From Kitagawia praeruptora (lineage: Eukaryota; Streptophyta; Magnoliopsida; Apiales; Apiaceae), in contig CM075345.1 in assembly GCA_037693485.1 (NCBI GenBank), forward strand, positions 79,501 through 143,500: a stretch of 64,000 nt of DNA, in the 5' to 3' direction. Shown piece after piece: positions 9,300 to 24,200 of the stretch; the stretch's first letter is position 1; each line of letters begins with the position of its first letter. The position numbers were made by a program, and so were the translations under genes. A model generated the notes under the pieces. That model saw nothing but the letters and a program-made list of their open reading frames with translations, searched no databases and was not told the DNA's origin.

Positions 9300-12200
9300 A
9301 TGGTTTTACAGAGTGCAAACATATTGTTAACGTTAATATCATTGTTAGCTACATCTTTGGTAGTTGTGCATGCAGGAGATCCGTATCCACCCGTCACTTA
9401 CGACAAACGATCTTTGATCATCAATGGAAGTAGGGAGCTGCTTTTTTCTGGTTCAATCCATTATCCTCGTACTCAGCCTGAGGTTTTTTTTTCTCTTTTT
9501 TAATCTTTTTCCCCTTTCATTAATGTCGTTTAGTTGGATTGTAAAAAAAGCTGTTTTTGGTTCGTTTTAGCCCTTAAAGTTTACAAAATCTAGTTTGGAT
9601 ACAATAAATAGTTATAGAGTAAAATAAATTTATTCTATAACGATAAATTTGATTTGGTTGGGTACATATATAGGTCTATGTGTTTTTACCTTAAATGTTT
9701 AATATAAATGAGTGGAAGGAATATTTGTGTTTAGAAATCTAGAGAATGGAATGAATAGAAATATAAATCTTAATCGTGTTGTTTCTTTTTGCCTGCTGTA
9801 AACTGATTATTGAGATACATGAAATTTTTATAATGCTTTTTTCTAGATAAAGGAAGACAACTTCTATTAAAATAAATGGGAAATTTTTTGATTAAAAGAA
9901 GGCCGGTTGATGATTCCCGACCAAAAAATGTGGCCAATCTACTACAAATGTTCATGGACGTGTTGAAACCAGTTTAGATGAATTACCGGTAGATCCTGCA
10001 AAAGAAAAAGCATCACTATTTTGAACTGATAATCCAGAGGACAGTAAACAGTTTTATCTACAAAACCTTGTCAACTGAAACTGAAATCTCCTCGGAGACA
10101 ATGTCGGATTACAGACCTTTACTTTATTTTGGGTTGCCAGGTAGATTATCTACTTGACTTAGATATAGCATTTCAGAATTTTGGGTTTTTTGCTCCCCCC
10201 TTGACTAAATTCCTATCTGTTTGTTTTTTAATGGTATAGTGTGTTGTTTGGCATGTCCTGATACTAAATTACTGATTCATATAGATGTGGCCAGATCTTC
10301 TCCAGAAGGCAAAACTTGGAGGCATTAATGTTATTCAGACCTATATTTTCTGGAACATCCATGAACCTATCCACAACCAGGTATGTATTTATATGGTTAT
10401 ATTGCTAATATTATACCCTTGAATGTATATTTGTACGTAGATGTTGTAAAATCTCAATATCCCATACTATGAATAACAGTGAATAATATCAATAGCCAGC
10501 CTAATTTTGATGCGTTTGTTTCGCCAGTTCCAATATGAAGGCAATGCCGATATTGTTAAATTTCTTAAAACAATTCACGCGCATGGCTTGTGGGTAAGCC
10601 TCCGAGTTGGTCCATATATTGCAGCTGAATGGAATCAAGGGTAAGATTTAGCTACATATATATTTGTAACATGTTCATGTTTCCTTTGTTATCTTGCTAG
10701 ATTATTTACTGCATTAATGTATTGCACAGCGGATTTCCCTATTGGCTGAGAGAAGTTCCAGACATCATGTTCCGCTCTTATAATGAACCCTTCATGGTTA
10801 GTCAGATCACTGACTAGTCCAAATTCCCCTACGCCTTTAAGCTAATTCCGGTGCATTATTTTTAGGCTTAATTATAACATAAACCTTGAAGCATAACTCT
10901 TTGTACACGTAAAACCCTAAAGAAAAATATCGTACACATCAAACTTTTAAGTACCGATTATATATATACAGACCCTTGCTCTAATAAACGCTACTGAAGC
11001 AGTGCTTAGTATTCATTGTTTGGCCCAGAATCTGATAGCTTGGAAAGTTTGAATGAAAATGATTGTGAAATAGAAGTAAACAATAGGAATGCAGAATTTC
11101 TAGTTTATAATGATACAAAGGAAATGAAATAGAGAGTAGGAAATTAGGAATGATTCAGTAGTGTCTTTTGTTTTTTGGAGCAAGGGTCTGTATAAACAAA
11201 ATCAGTACATAAAGGTTTGATGTGTACGACATTTTTCTTTAGGGTTTTATGTGTACAGAGAGTCATACTTCAAGGTTTAAGTTATAATTAAGCCTTATTT
11301 TTAAATCTGTAGTTCTATCAATACTAAAATAACAATCACAACTATTTTTAGCTGTAATCATTTATGCAGTACCACATGAAAAGATTTTGCGAGATGACCA
11401 TAAACATGATGAAAAACGAGAAGTTATTTTTACCTCAAGGAGGTCCCATTATTCTGTTACAGGTTCGTTATATGTTTGCTAGCTCTGCTGCATTAGCTAG
11501 TTCTAAACTTCCTTATTAGCTGTATATACACTCCTCTCTTCTGTTAATTAGAATTTAATGATTTTAATGAATCTTAATTTCCTAATTGGCTTGCATTCAA
11601 TCAAGAAATGAAGGTGTTAGGACCCGATCTGATCTGCTATAATATAATTGAAATAAATACTTTTATTGATAAACACACGTACACGGAAAACAAAATACTT
11701 AGAGCATCTCCAACGGGAATAGCTAAAACTGGTTGGCTAAATTGGACCTGTAGGACATTATGTAAAATTTGTTGAATCTGTAAGACATTTTACTTCAATG
11801 GTATTAGCTATATTGATTGGCTATATTTTAAAAATAGTATGTTATTAATAATTTAGGTTGTTATAAATAGAATATATCACTTCAATATGGTAATGAATGA
11901 TGTGGAATCTTCTTACAGATTTCTTACAGCTATATAGAGGTTCGACAAATATAGCCAACCTGTAGAAATTATCTAAAATTATAGCTAACAGCTTTGACCC
12001 ATTGGAGTTCAAGTTTTTTTTTAGATAATCTCTATAATTTTTATTTATGGTATCTTTTATCTAATTTTAGCTAAGGGTTTCTTGTGGTTGGAGATGCTCT
12101 TAGGTGGTATTCGAGAGACCACCCACTCTCCACACTCACACTTCACTCAATCTTATTTCTTGATACCTCAATCATACAAATGACTTCTTTATTTATAACC

Positions 12201-15200
12201 CCATATCAACTCACAATCCCTAATCCCTAAATTAAAGCTGAGATATTACATATCCCACCAAATCCTCCCTTTCAAATCCTTAATTGATGCACAAACTAAT
12301 TATTCAGATTTGTAACTAATTTATTAATTATTATTTTTTTTATGTTTCCTAACATTACTCGCCGCCCAAACTTGAACCTTGTCTTCAAGGTTCAGATGAG
12401 AAAATGGTTCCATCAACTTTCTTCTTCTTCTTCTTCTTCTTCTTCTTTTTCCTTTTCTTTTTATTCCAGAACCCCTGCCTCTCCACCAATATTTTTCTAC
12501 ATTCCTCCGAGTTGCAAGAAGGCCGTTTATATTCCCCTCAATAGCACAAGAACAAAAGATCGTTTTTCAAGCATACTACAACTGACCAGACCTTCTTTGT
12601 TAGTGAAGAGAGATAACTAAGTTCAAAATAACTTTCAGCCTCTAGCGACCAACTTTCTAGTTTTATGCCCTTGAACACAAATGTGTTAAGTCTTCGTGAT
12701 AATGTGTCCATGGATGCGCTTGGAGGTGGCGAGACATCAAACAAACAAGTCTTTTGTTCTTTGCTATTGCCACTGTCCGGAGTCTGCTCTAAAACCCCCA
12801 ATATTGGTGGCGGGTGTGGAGTCATTTCATCTAATCATTTGGAAAATGCATCCAATATTTCAACCAAAACAAGAAAAGTTTCTCCAAGTGATGAAATTTT
12901 GTCTATTCCTGCTTGAAGTTTTTCGTAATCAATCCCTTGAAAAACTGATTTAAGATATTCTCTATCAGTCGCTTGTACTCCATTGAGCTTCTCCTCAGTT
13001 TCGTGGACTCGATTCTCGTCCCGTTTCAAGCCTTCCATTGTCCCAAGAACGAAAATGTTCTGATACCACTGTTAGGACCCGATCTGATCTGCTCTATTAT
13101 AATTGAAATAAACACTTTTATTGATAAACACACGCGTACGGAAACACAATTTTAGGTGATATTCGAGAGACCACCCACTTTCCGCAATCACACTTCACTC
13201 AATCTTATTTCTTGATACCTCAATCATACAAATGACTTTTTTATTTATAACCCCATATCAACTCATAATCCCTAATCTCTAAATTAAAGTTGAGATATTA
13301 CATATCCCACCAAATCCTCCCTTTCAAATCCTTAATTGATGCATAAACTATTTATTCAGATTTATAACTAATTATTAATTATTATTTTTACTATGTTTCC
13401 TAACAGAAGGCTTCCATGAATTGATTTGACATGCTGCAGATAGAGAATGAGTACGGATCAATCCAGGCTAGTTATCGAGAAAATGGTGCTAATTACGTTC
13501 AATGGGCAGCTCAGATGGCCGTGAGTCTATATAACGGAGTCCCCTGGGTTATGTGCAAACAACCAAATGCCCCGCGTGAAGTGGTATGATATACATAATT
13601 AATTTGTAATACTTGACCTTTTGATTTTGAATTCTCTTTTCAGCGCAAACATGCTTGTCTAATGCATGCCTAGACATCCTTTTTGGTCTTCTTCATATGT
13701 ATTCATCGCCATGGCTATTACGTATTTAATAGTTCCAGTCCTTGACTTTTTAACTTTTAGATAGAAACATGCAATGGAAGGCACTGTGCAGATACATTTA
13801 TTAGGACTAATGGTCCCAACAAGCCTTTGATGTGGACAGAAAATTGGACTGCTCAGTGAGTACATAGAGATTATATAGATGTCCATATATGTATGTTGAT
13901 ATTTAATGATTATATAATCGATCACATATATTTGTAATATATGATTAATTGTTAAAGGTATCGAGCATTTGGCGATCCACCGTCTCAAAGATCATCAGAA
14001 GATATTGCTTTCTCAGTTGCTAACTTCTTTGCTAGGGGTGGATGTTTTGTTGACTACTACATGGTATCGATATTTATGAACATGCACATGTAGCTTTATG
14101 TAAAACTTTAGCCCTTCTCGTAAAAGCTAGACAGGTGATGCACACACTCTAATAATTAAGTATCATACTAAAGCCGAGTATATAGCGTCTTATTAATTAA
14201 TCATTTACTTATAAGTTACGTACATCTTGTACTTCATAGTTTTATTGCAATTTTGTAGTATTATGGCGGGACTAACTATGGGAGAGTTAGCTCGTCATTT
14301 GTGACAACTAGATACTACGATGAAGCTCCCGTTGATGAATTTGGTTAGTCTAGCAAATTTAATATATTTAGTTAGATATGTATATATGAAACTCCACATA
14401 CAGGAAGTGGTTACTTATTAGATAATGTTTAACTAGTTACTTTAATTATCTATCATTCTTAATTTCAGGTTTGTTTAGAGAACCCAAATTTGGTCACCTT
14501 CGAGATGTACACAGAGCTCTTAAGTTGTCCAAAAAGGCTCTGCTTTGGGGGGAAAAGAAGACTCAAAAAATTAATCAACATGTCAAGGTTTTTAAGTTTC
14601 AAAATATTTCTACTTCTTGATTGTATATTCCTTTTGTTTTAGCTTGCTTGTGCAAGAAAAAGAAATAAATGAAGAACCTAAGTTAACTAAGATTCAACAT
14701 ATAAATTTTGCAGATAATTGTATATGAGAAGCCAGGAGATGCAAGCATGTGTGCTGCTTTTATAATAAACAATAAAATCAAGATTCCAACCACAGTAAAT
14801 TTCAGGGGTGTGGATGTTTACTTGCCAGCAAAATCCATCAGCATTTTACCTGATTGCAAGACTGTTGTTTTCAATACTCAAACAGTACAGATATCTTAAT
14901 ACCTGTATCCTTAATTTTTCAACATTTCTTTGTTAAATGGATGATTTTTTGCAGGAAATCTTAAAAAAGAATTTTACAGGTTATAGCCCAGCACAGTGCG
15001 AGAAATTTTGTGACGGTAAATACAGACAGTAATCTAGATTGGAAATTCTATCGAGAGCCCATCCCAAGCTATGATACATTACCTATCAAGAACGTCGTAC
15101 CAGTTGAGCTATATTTTTTGACTAAAGATGCTTCTGATTATGCATGGTACAGTACCAGGTATGGCCAAGTCTCCACAATGATACATAAAGTCTCCACAAT

Positions 15201-18200
15201 GATACATAACTACATAAGTCTTTTCGATGATGCATAATTATTTTGACACAAATTGGTAAATTATTAAAAGATATTCGACGAATGCAGTGTAAGTTTTGAT
15301 CGACGTGATCTACCAATGAGGCCAGACGTGTTGCCTATCATGCTAGTTGAGAACAATGGTCATGCCATGGTTGCATTTCTCAATGGAGAACTTGTAGGTG
15401 AGAGCACACATAATATATAAAAATTTACACACACAAAATGTACAACACATTTAGTTTGCAAATTGGAATGACAGTCGCATGAAATTATTATATTAGGTTT
15501 TGCTCATGGAATGTTAGATGAGAAGAAATTTACACTAGAGAAACCAGTAAATCTTAGGCCAGGAATCAATCACATATCACTACTGTGCATGACATTAGGT
15601 ATCCAGGTAACAATATATATCAATTCACAACCCACCTACAAGTTTAGGTTTGTGTGTGTGTGTGTGTATGTTTGTTTCGCGGCTAAAACTTAGCACCCGG
15701 AAAGAAGATAAGAAAGAAATTACTAAACGTCAGTTACTTTCACTTAATTAATGTAGAACAGCGGAGCTCACATGGAGAATAGATGGACAGGACCTGATGC
15801 TCTTTTTATTAAAGGTTTGAACACTGGTACACTTGACCTGACCCGCAATAACTGGGGGCACGAGGTGTGTTTATCTATATTTGTTCGATGCATCTGCTAC
15901 TTAATATAATATAATTAAAATTGATGTCCGTGTATTGTCAAATATTTTTACTATCTGATTTCTATAATATTTTCAAAGCTCGCTTGTTACATCAATTAGA
16001 TATATGTCACATAGGTTGGTGTTTCTGGTGAGAAGCTTCAATTGTTTACAGAGGAGGGGACAAAAAAAGTAAAATGGACACCAGATACAGGACTAGGAAC
16101 TCCAGCAACTTGGTACAAGGTGAATAATGCTTTCTGTTTCACTTTAGTTTGTCCAAAATCAGAGTTTCAGATTTTCTTTAAGAAATTTGGTAGTACTTAA
16201 AGTATGTCTATGTCTATAGGGTCTAGCTTCACTAATGTTAAATCACATATTTAGTGTAACGTTACTGTAGCATTCTTGGTCCCCACGTTTGGTTACTGTA
16301 CATATAATGTAGTAGTACTAACATTACTATAGAATTCTTGGGCTCCAAGCTCATTTATTCTATTTATAAGATCGATCTGTAATGTAAATACACAAACCAT
16401 ATACAAGCAATACAAGAGTTACTTTTTTCTTACATTGTTTTTTTGCTTCATCAGTTTCAACACACACATATTTTCACATTCTGATTTCATTCACATATAT
16501 AACATGAGCACCTTAGTTATATATATGCATATCAGTTTTGTCATGGTATCAGAGCTATAAGCTCCTTACCTTTGTTATCCTGGCAGTAGTCCCAATTTCC
16601 GGCAACATTATCCTCCAATGCCCAAGCTAGACTCGTTCTGGCATTTAGTCAAAAACTTGGTGCAACCCAATATTTTGTCAACATACAACAAGATAGTCTA
16701 CTTGTTTCCAACTCATCAGAGATTACAACAACAAACCTCGTGTCCATGTAATTTACTGGCTCACCAAATCCAGCCAAACTCATCCACCGAGTTAACTCAG
16801 TAACTCGCCCAACTCAGTAACGAGTCCACACATCAAGTTACTGAACCTGTTCAAAACTCACTCCACGCTATGTTTTTAAACCTGTCCTTCTCCGAGTCGA
16901 CTCAGTCTCAAACGGCTGAATCTCTTATCTCTCAACGAGTTCCCACACCGAGTTATCCAACCCGTGCGACTCACCCCTCTTTATCAAGAGACCCATCTGT
17001 TGCTTCACAACAATTTCAAAGCTCTCAGACCATAATCGTCGGAGTTCTCCGCCGATTCCTCCCTACCGTGCAGCCGCCATCGGTCCTTGGTAACACTAAA
17101 ACTCAATTTTATATCAGTATAATATATCTCTCTTTGTTGATAGAGTATATTTTGATATATAGCAGGTAGTTATAATTTTTTGGTTAAAGTTACATACAAG
17201 CACCCAAACTGTTGCCTATATTTAGTTTAGTCCCTTAGCTTGTTAGACTTATAAATCTATCCTTGTAGTCTATTATAATTACCCTTTAAATCCAAAAGTA
17301 ATCATGAATAGCGATAATAGTTCACCAATTCAAACAATTTTGGATGGCTCGAACTACTTAGAATTGGTCTCAAGCCATGAGAAGTTTTCTCAAAGGTAAA
17401 AGAATTTGGCGCTATGAAAATGGGGATTTTACTATTCGAACTAAAGGAAAAGATGAAGATGAGTCAAAGTTCAAAGATCGCATTGAAGAATGGGATGTCA
17501 AAAATCATCAAGCTATCACATTCTTTAGAAACTCTTCGGTTTCTAAAATCAATCTTCAGTTTGGAAGATTTGAGACCGCTAAAGAAATTTAGGATTTATT
17601 GGCATCTCGGTACACTACATCTAATCTTGCACATCAATATCAGATCATGAGTTCTCTGAGGAAACAGAAACAAGCACCTAGTCAATCTGTAGCTGATTTT
17701 CTATCTCAAATACAAGCACTGTGGGATCAACTGACTTTATCTGAACCAAAGTGGGAAAACATAGAAGACACTACTCTCTATCACACATATCGTGACTAAC
17801 AATGACTCATCCAGTTTCTAATGGCTCTCACTCCAGACTATGAACCAGTTAGAGCTGCCCTTCTTCATCGTGTTCCTTTACCCACTCTAGAGAGTGCCTT
17901 AACTGAACTTATTTCTGAGGAAACTCAACTTGGCATCGGGAAAGTTAGCCCATCGACTGATATTGTCCTAGCGGTACCTCTAGTACTTCCTTCTAACAAA
18001 CCTTTTTGTAGGTTTTGTCGTCAAAGTGGACATATAACTAAGGATTGCGTAGCTCTTCGCAATCATACATGCCAACACTACCATCAAAAGGGTCATTATA
18101 CAATCCAGTTTTGCAAGAAAAAGTCATCTTTCCGTCCGAACAAGTTCTCTCAGTCTTCCGTTGCGGCAACCTCTGAATCCACATCAGAAACTGCACCAAA

Positions 18201-21200
18201 TACATCTACAAGCGAGCTTGAAGCTTTGCTTCGACAGGTTTTGTTTAAAACCAGCTCTCCCTCCACTGCATTCTCTGTCACATCAGGTACTTCTTGGTAT
18301 TTTGATTCTGCATGTTGAAATCACATGACCAATGATCCATCTATATTTACCACAAAAACACAGAGTTTATGCCTTCCAAATATCAAAACCGCTGATGGCT
18401 CTACAATGAAAGTGACACACATTGGAACTATATCCGCGGAAGATCTTTCTCTTCCTAACACATATTTTATTCCTAATCTTTCACTTAATCTCGTTTCCAT
18501 TGGCCAACTATGTGATCTCGGTCTTAACATTATGTTTACCTCTTCTGGTTATCATGTACAGGATCCTCAGACAGGACAAACTCTTGGGACAGGACGTATA
18601 TGCGGAAGGTTGTTTGAGCTCACTTCCCTTCATCTTCCTACACCAACATCATCCACTAATCTAGCTGGTTCTGTTTCATCCACGACTAGCATCTGGCATT
18701 GTCGGTTAGGTCATCCTTCACCTTCTCGTTTACGTAGTCTAGTTTCTAGTGGTCATCTAGGTAGTGTTAATACAGACATTATTGATTGTGTATCATGCAA
18801 ACTAGCAAAACATGTATTTCCATTTCCTATCCATTATGAAAAATCACTAGCTACTTTCGATCTTATACACTCTGATATTTGGGGGCCCTTTCCAACTCCG
18901 ACTATGGGGGGTCAAGATATTATGTGATATTTGTTGATAATTTTTCTCGATACACTTAGATATACATTTTGAAAAATCGATCTGAATTAGGGGAAACTTA
19001 AATTTTTTTGCCAAAATGATTGATACTCAATTTAACAAGAAAATTAAAATTTTTTGTGCCGATAATGCCAAAGAATACAAAGAATCAGAACTTACAAAAT
19101 TTTTAGCATCTTATGGTACTCTTGAACAAAGTTCTTGTCCATACACATCACAACAAAATGGTCATGCCGAACGTAAACACAGGCACATCCTTGATACGAT
19201 TCGAGCTCTTCTCATTTCTTCTTCTTGTCCAGAATTCTTTTGGGGGGAAGCTGCATTGACTGTTGTCCATACAATAAATATGATTCCTTCTCCTGTTACA
19301 GATAACGTGTCTCCTTATGAAAAATTATATGAAACACCACCATCATATGATCCTCTTAAGGTTTTTGATTCTGCATGTTTTGTTCTTCTCCCTCCACATG
19401 AAAGAACAAAACTAGAGCCACGTGCTCACCTTTGTTGTTTCATTGGTTATGGTAGTGGTCAGAAAGGATATCGTTGTTGGGATCCTATCTATCAACGATT
19501 ACGAGTCTCTCGTAATGTGACATTTTGGGAACACAAAATGTTCTCATCTATGTCAGATTTTAAAATTGACACTTCTTCTAGCATTTCTTACTTTACAGAT
19601 TCTTTTGTTGATCTACATCCCAATGATGAACATGTAGACACTTCGACATCTTCTGAAACAATTCCAACAGATTCTTCAGTTGAGCACATACAACCATCCC
19701 CAACTTCTAATGTTCCTCCAACAGAAGCTCAGTCTGAGGATTCTGATATTGAGCCTCCTATTCTCCCATCACCTTCAGCTGAGCCTATTCATCATTCTAC
19801 ACGGGTAAGACAACCTCCTATTCGACTTATTAATTATCATGTTTATTCTGCATTACAATCGTTACATGAGCCTCAAACATATAGAGAGGCCAGTGCTAAC
19901 CCTCTTTGGCAGAAAGCAATGGAAGAGGAACTACATGTATTAGACAAAACTCACACTTGGGATTTGGTTACTTTGCCTCCTGGTAAAATAGCTATCATTT
20001 GTCAATGGATTTACAAAATCAAAACAAAATTTGATGGCTCCATTGATCGATATAAAGCTCGCCTAGTTGACAGAGGCTTTACTCAAGAGTATGGAATTGA
20101 CTATGAGGAAACTTTGGAATCGGTTGCTCGTCTCACATCCGTTCGAAGTTTACTCGGGGTTGGAGCATCCAAACATTGGAATATGTGGCAAATCGGTTGC
20201 TTTCCTTAATGGAGATCTACATGAGGAAGTTTACCTTAAACCTCCTCCTGGTTTCTCCCACTCTCCAAATCAAGTGCTCATGCTTAACAAGGCTCTTTAT
20301 GGTCTTAAACAAGCACCACGGGCATGGTTTGAAAAATTTAGCAAAGTAGTTCAACAGTTGGGATTCACTTCTAGTCCATATGATCATGCTCTCTTTATTC
20401 GACGATCAGAACAAGGAATTGTTTTACGTCTCTTATATGTGGATGATATGATCATCACGGGAGATGATACCACGGGTATTTTTGAACTTAAACAGTTTCT
20501 CAGCCAACAATTTGAAATGAAAGATCTTGGTTCTTTAAACTACTTCTTGGGTCTTGAGGTCTCTTCTGTGTCTACTAGCTACACTCTTTCTCAAGTTAAG
20601 TATGCATTTGATCTTTTGTTGAAGTCTGGAATCAGTGACACCAAGATTGCATCTACACCTTTGGAATATGATGTTAAACTCAATGCTGAGGATGTGGAGC
20701 TACTTAAAAATCCTACATTGTATCGCCAATTGGTTGGAAGCTTAATCTATCTCACTGTCACTTGTCCAGACATTGCTTATGCCGTTAACATTGTTAGTCA
20801 GTTTATGACAGCTCCTTGAACTCCACACTATACAACTGTCCTTCACATACTTCGTTATGTTAAAGGGACCATATTTTATGGACTACATTATTCATTTAAC
20901 TCTTCACTTTGAGCTACATGGATACTCAGATGCTGACTGGGGGGTGATCCCACTACGAGATGCTCTACTACAGGATTCTGTTTCTTTCTTGGTCACTCTC
21001 TTATCTCTTGGCAAAGCAAGAAACAATCTCTTACCTCAAAATCAAGTGCTGAGTCAGAATACCGAGCTCGTGCAGACACCACACAGGAGTTAATATGGCT
21101 ACGATGGTTACTTGAAGATATGAGTGTAACTCATCCACCAGCAACTCCTATATATTGCAATAGCAAAAGCGCCATGGACATTGCTCATAATGATGTCTTC

Positions 21201-24200
21201 CATGAGCGTACTAAACATATAGAGATCGATTGTCACTTCACATGTCAACAAGTTGTAAAAGGCACAGTTCATCTTCGTAGTGTCCCCAGTGCAGATAACG
21301 TTGCAGATATTTTCACAAAGTCTCATTCTCCTGGCAGCTTTCGTGATTATGTTTCCAAACACAAGTTGGTTCATCAACCATCTTCAGTTTAAGGGGGGTG
21401 TTACATCACATATTTAGTGTAATGTTACTGTAGCATTCTTGGTCCCTACGTTTGGTTATTGTACATACACTGTAGCTAGTACTATAAACTACTGTAATAG
21501 TACTAACATTACTGTAGAATTCTTGGGCTCCAAGCTCATTTATTCTATTTATAAGATCGATCTGTAATTTAAATACACAAGCCATATACAAGCAATACAA
21601 GAGTTACTTTTCTCTTACATTGTTTCTCTACTTCATCAGTTTCAACCAACACATATTTTCACATTCTGATTTCATTCACATATATAACATAAGCACCTTA
21701 GTTATATATATGCACATCAGTTTTGTCAAGTAAATATCAACTACGTGGATACCAAAATATATAAGAACTGATGGAAATCAAAAGCGATATATTTAACACT
21801 CACAGAAACAAAGTTAATGGCTATGTATAAAACTGAGAAAGAAGAATACACTGCTGGTAAAAGCAAACTTTTATTTTTTTTTCTTTCTGCATAATAAAGC
21901 AACGTACAAGAGATTAAATAGGCCAACTACAGAGACCTTTGTAATGCAGTAACAAACTCCTACAATTTCTCCAGCACTCCTCCTTATTCAACACAATGCC
22001 TAAAAACACTGCAACTGACACCTGACTACTTCAACTTAATTCAAATGTGTCTGACTCACACAAATAAACAAAACAATTTATTTAAAACAATTAAAACAAT
22101 TTTAAGATTATTTTTCCAACATTCACCCCCATAATCTTAAACTTACGAAGCACTCTCTCTTCGCCTGTGATGCATTTCTCACCACCATCAATTTTGATGA
22201 ACTTTCTCATCAAAAACACTTTGGAGCACTTTCTCTCCACAACACTTTGGAGCACTTTCTCTCCAAAACTCTAAAGGAGTGGTTCTCCCTCGATCAATTG
22301 TGCCATCCTTTCTTCATCATTCTGAAATCTGCAATTCTTTGCCAGATGCCCATATTTTTTGCATTTGTAGCATTGTGGCTTTCCGTTGTACCAGCAGTCT
22401 TTTTCTTCATGACCCATCTTATGACAATGGTTGCATTGAACATTGTTGCCTGTGCCTTTTGAGGATGAAGCTTTAGCTAATAGCAGTCCCTCATTTTTTC
22501 CTCCAATTTCTTCCTCCCTCATTGATCTCCTTTGGTCCACGGCGTGAAGTGAATTGATCAATTCTGAAACAGTTATTTTCGAGAGATCTTTATTATCTTC
22601 AAGTGAAGAAATTTTAGTTTCATACCTCTCGGGAAGAGTCACTAAAAGTTTGTCCACAACTCTTTGACTTGAGAAATCTCCACCAAGTAATTTGATTTGG
22701 TTAACAATGGACATCAACCTACTCCCATATTCCTTGACGCCTTCATTACTTTTCATTCTCATCATCTCAAACTCTCTCTTGAGGTTCAGAATTTGCATCA
22801 GTTTGGTTTGTTGGTTACCTTCAAATTCTTCCTTAATTTTTGTCCATACTTCTTTAGGAGTATCACAACCCATAATAGTTGTAAAGATTTCTTCCGACAC
22901 AGCCGAATGTAGACATGAAAGTGCTCTTGCTTCTCTTGCCACTTCTTCATCACATTTTTTGATTTGAGCTGTTGTTGGATTTTGTGGAAGAGGGGTTGGC
23001 TCAACATCACTCTCAATTGCTTCCCACAAACTCATAGCTTTCAAATATGATTTCATTTTGATAGCCCATGAATTATAATGATCTCCTTTGAATAATGGAA
23101 TAGAGACTGATGAGTAGTTGTTTGATGCCATGGAATATGAAGGATAATATATATATATATATATATATGTGTGTGTATATGTGTATTTTTTATAAGAGTC
23201 TCACAAGCCATAGAACATATAGCGCTCTGATACCAAGTGATGGAAATCAAAAGCGATATATTTAACACTCACAGAAACAAGAGTTAATGGCTATGTATAA
23301 AATTGAGAAAGAAGAATACACTGTTGGTAAAAGCAAACTTTTATTTCTTTCTTTCTGCATAATAAAGCAACGTACAAGAAATTAAATAGGCCAACTACAG
23401 AGACCTTTGTAATGCAGTAACCAACTCCTACAATTTCTCCGGCACTCCTCCTTATTCAACACAATGCCTAAAAACACTACAACTGACACCTGACTACTTC
23501 AAATTAATTCAAACGTGTCTGACTCACACAAATAAACAAAACAATTAAACAAACAAAACAATTAAACCACGGTTCAGAACATTATGTTGAACCTCGGTAT
23601 ATATGAAATGTACGTATTCTATACCTGAATTGTGGAATTGTGAATCTCAGTCTTCTCAGATGGGTGGTTCCATTATTTCCATATATTAGATTAAAATATT
23701 CGGTATGTGGAAACCGAATTATGAATGTATTTGGTTCCCATTTATTATGGTTTCAATTTGATCCAAACCCTCTATTCTTTAATAAATACTCCTATTAATA
23801 TTTACACGTGGATGGATGCAGGCATACTTCGATACTCCACCAGGAAATGATCCTCTTGCTATTACCATGGACTCGATGCAGAAAGGTCATTGTTGGATCA
23901 ATGGCAAAAGCATTGGACGTTACTGGGCATCATTTCTAAGCCCTCTTGGGAAGCCCTCACAATCAGAGTAGGTATCTGTTACTTCAAGTTTTATTTCAGT
24001 ACTGGGGTTCATGTATGCCATCATGGGATTTTATTATTATGATTATGATGGTTTTACCAAGCTGAGCAACAAGTTGCACCACGAGCACTTTCTCAATGGC
24101 AAAACCTGCAGTCCTAAACATTAGCTTTGATATATATACTTCTGCAAGGAAATGATATTAGCAAGTTACGAAATTGATTAATTCAAAATTTTGTTTTAAA

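Larger units (their letters stand above)
11615..13405 (-). mobile_element. Short gypsy-derived LTR element (pol-less) in intron 5
   Basis: LTRs lie at 11615-12354 and 13070-13405, and gaagg is duplicated at 11610-11614 and 13406-13410. The primer binding site lies beside the right LTR, so the element reads right to left, opposite to the host gene. Without the MITE in the left LTR, the LTRs are 339 and 336 bp. The 715-bp interior keeps only gag traces: an N-terminal segment at 12835-13038, a segment with the gypsy Gag pattern (WSLEAESYFELS) within 12538-12825, and a final LEDKV-like motif before the 3' LTR. No protease, reverse transcriptase or integrase remains. It is a TRIM-sized deletion derivative. 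Confidence 0.88.
16236..21728 (+). mobile_element. Decayed Ty1/copia retrotransposon in intron 16
   Basis: LTRs lie at 16236-16543 and 21399-21728, with a primer binding site at 16544 and a polypurine tract at 21391-21398. Between them run gag, protease, integrase, reverse transcriptase and RNase H in copia order, on the same strand as the host gene. Stops and frameshifts occur in every domain, so it cannot be autonomous. Flanking 5-mers are actaa and agtaa, a one-mismatch target duplication. The LTRs differ by scattered substitutions and a ~22-bp indel, so this insertion is older than the 15.4-kb element at 39157. Confidence 0.9.
21769..23575 (-). mobile_element. Gag-only LTR element (TR-GAG type) in intron 16
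   Basis: Near-identical terminal repeats at 21769-22121 and 23238-23575 enclose 1.1 kb containing one intact Gag gene and nothing else. The primer binding site by the right repeat and the purine tract by the left one (gggggtgaatg in sense) show that it reads right to left. agaac flanks both sides (21764-21768, 23576-23580). The outermost ~20 bp of the right repeat differ from those of the left one, so its 5' border is less certain. Non-autonomous elements carrying only Gag are known in plants as TR-GAGs. Confidence 0.85.

Noticed and set aside
14708..15237. Apparent separate small genes in the beta-galactosidase region
   Set aside because: They are read-throughs of exons 11 and 12 into introns. 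The spliced frame uses only parts of them.
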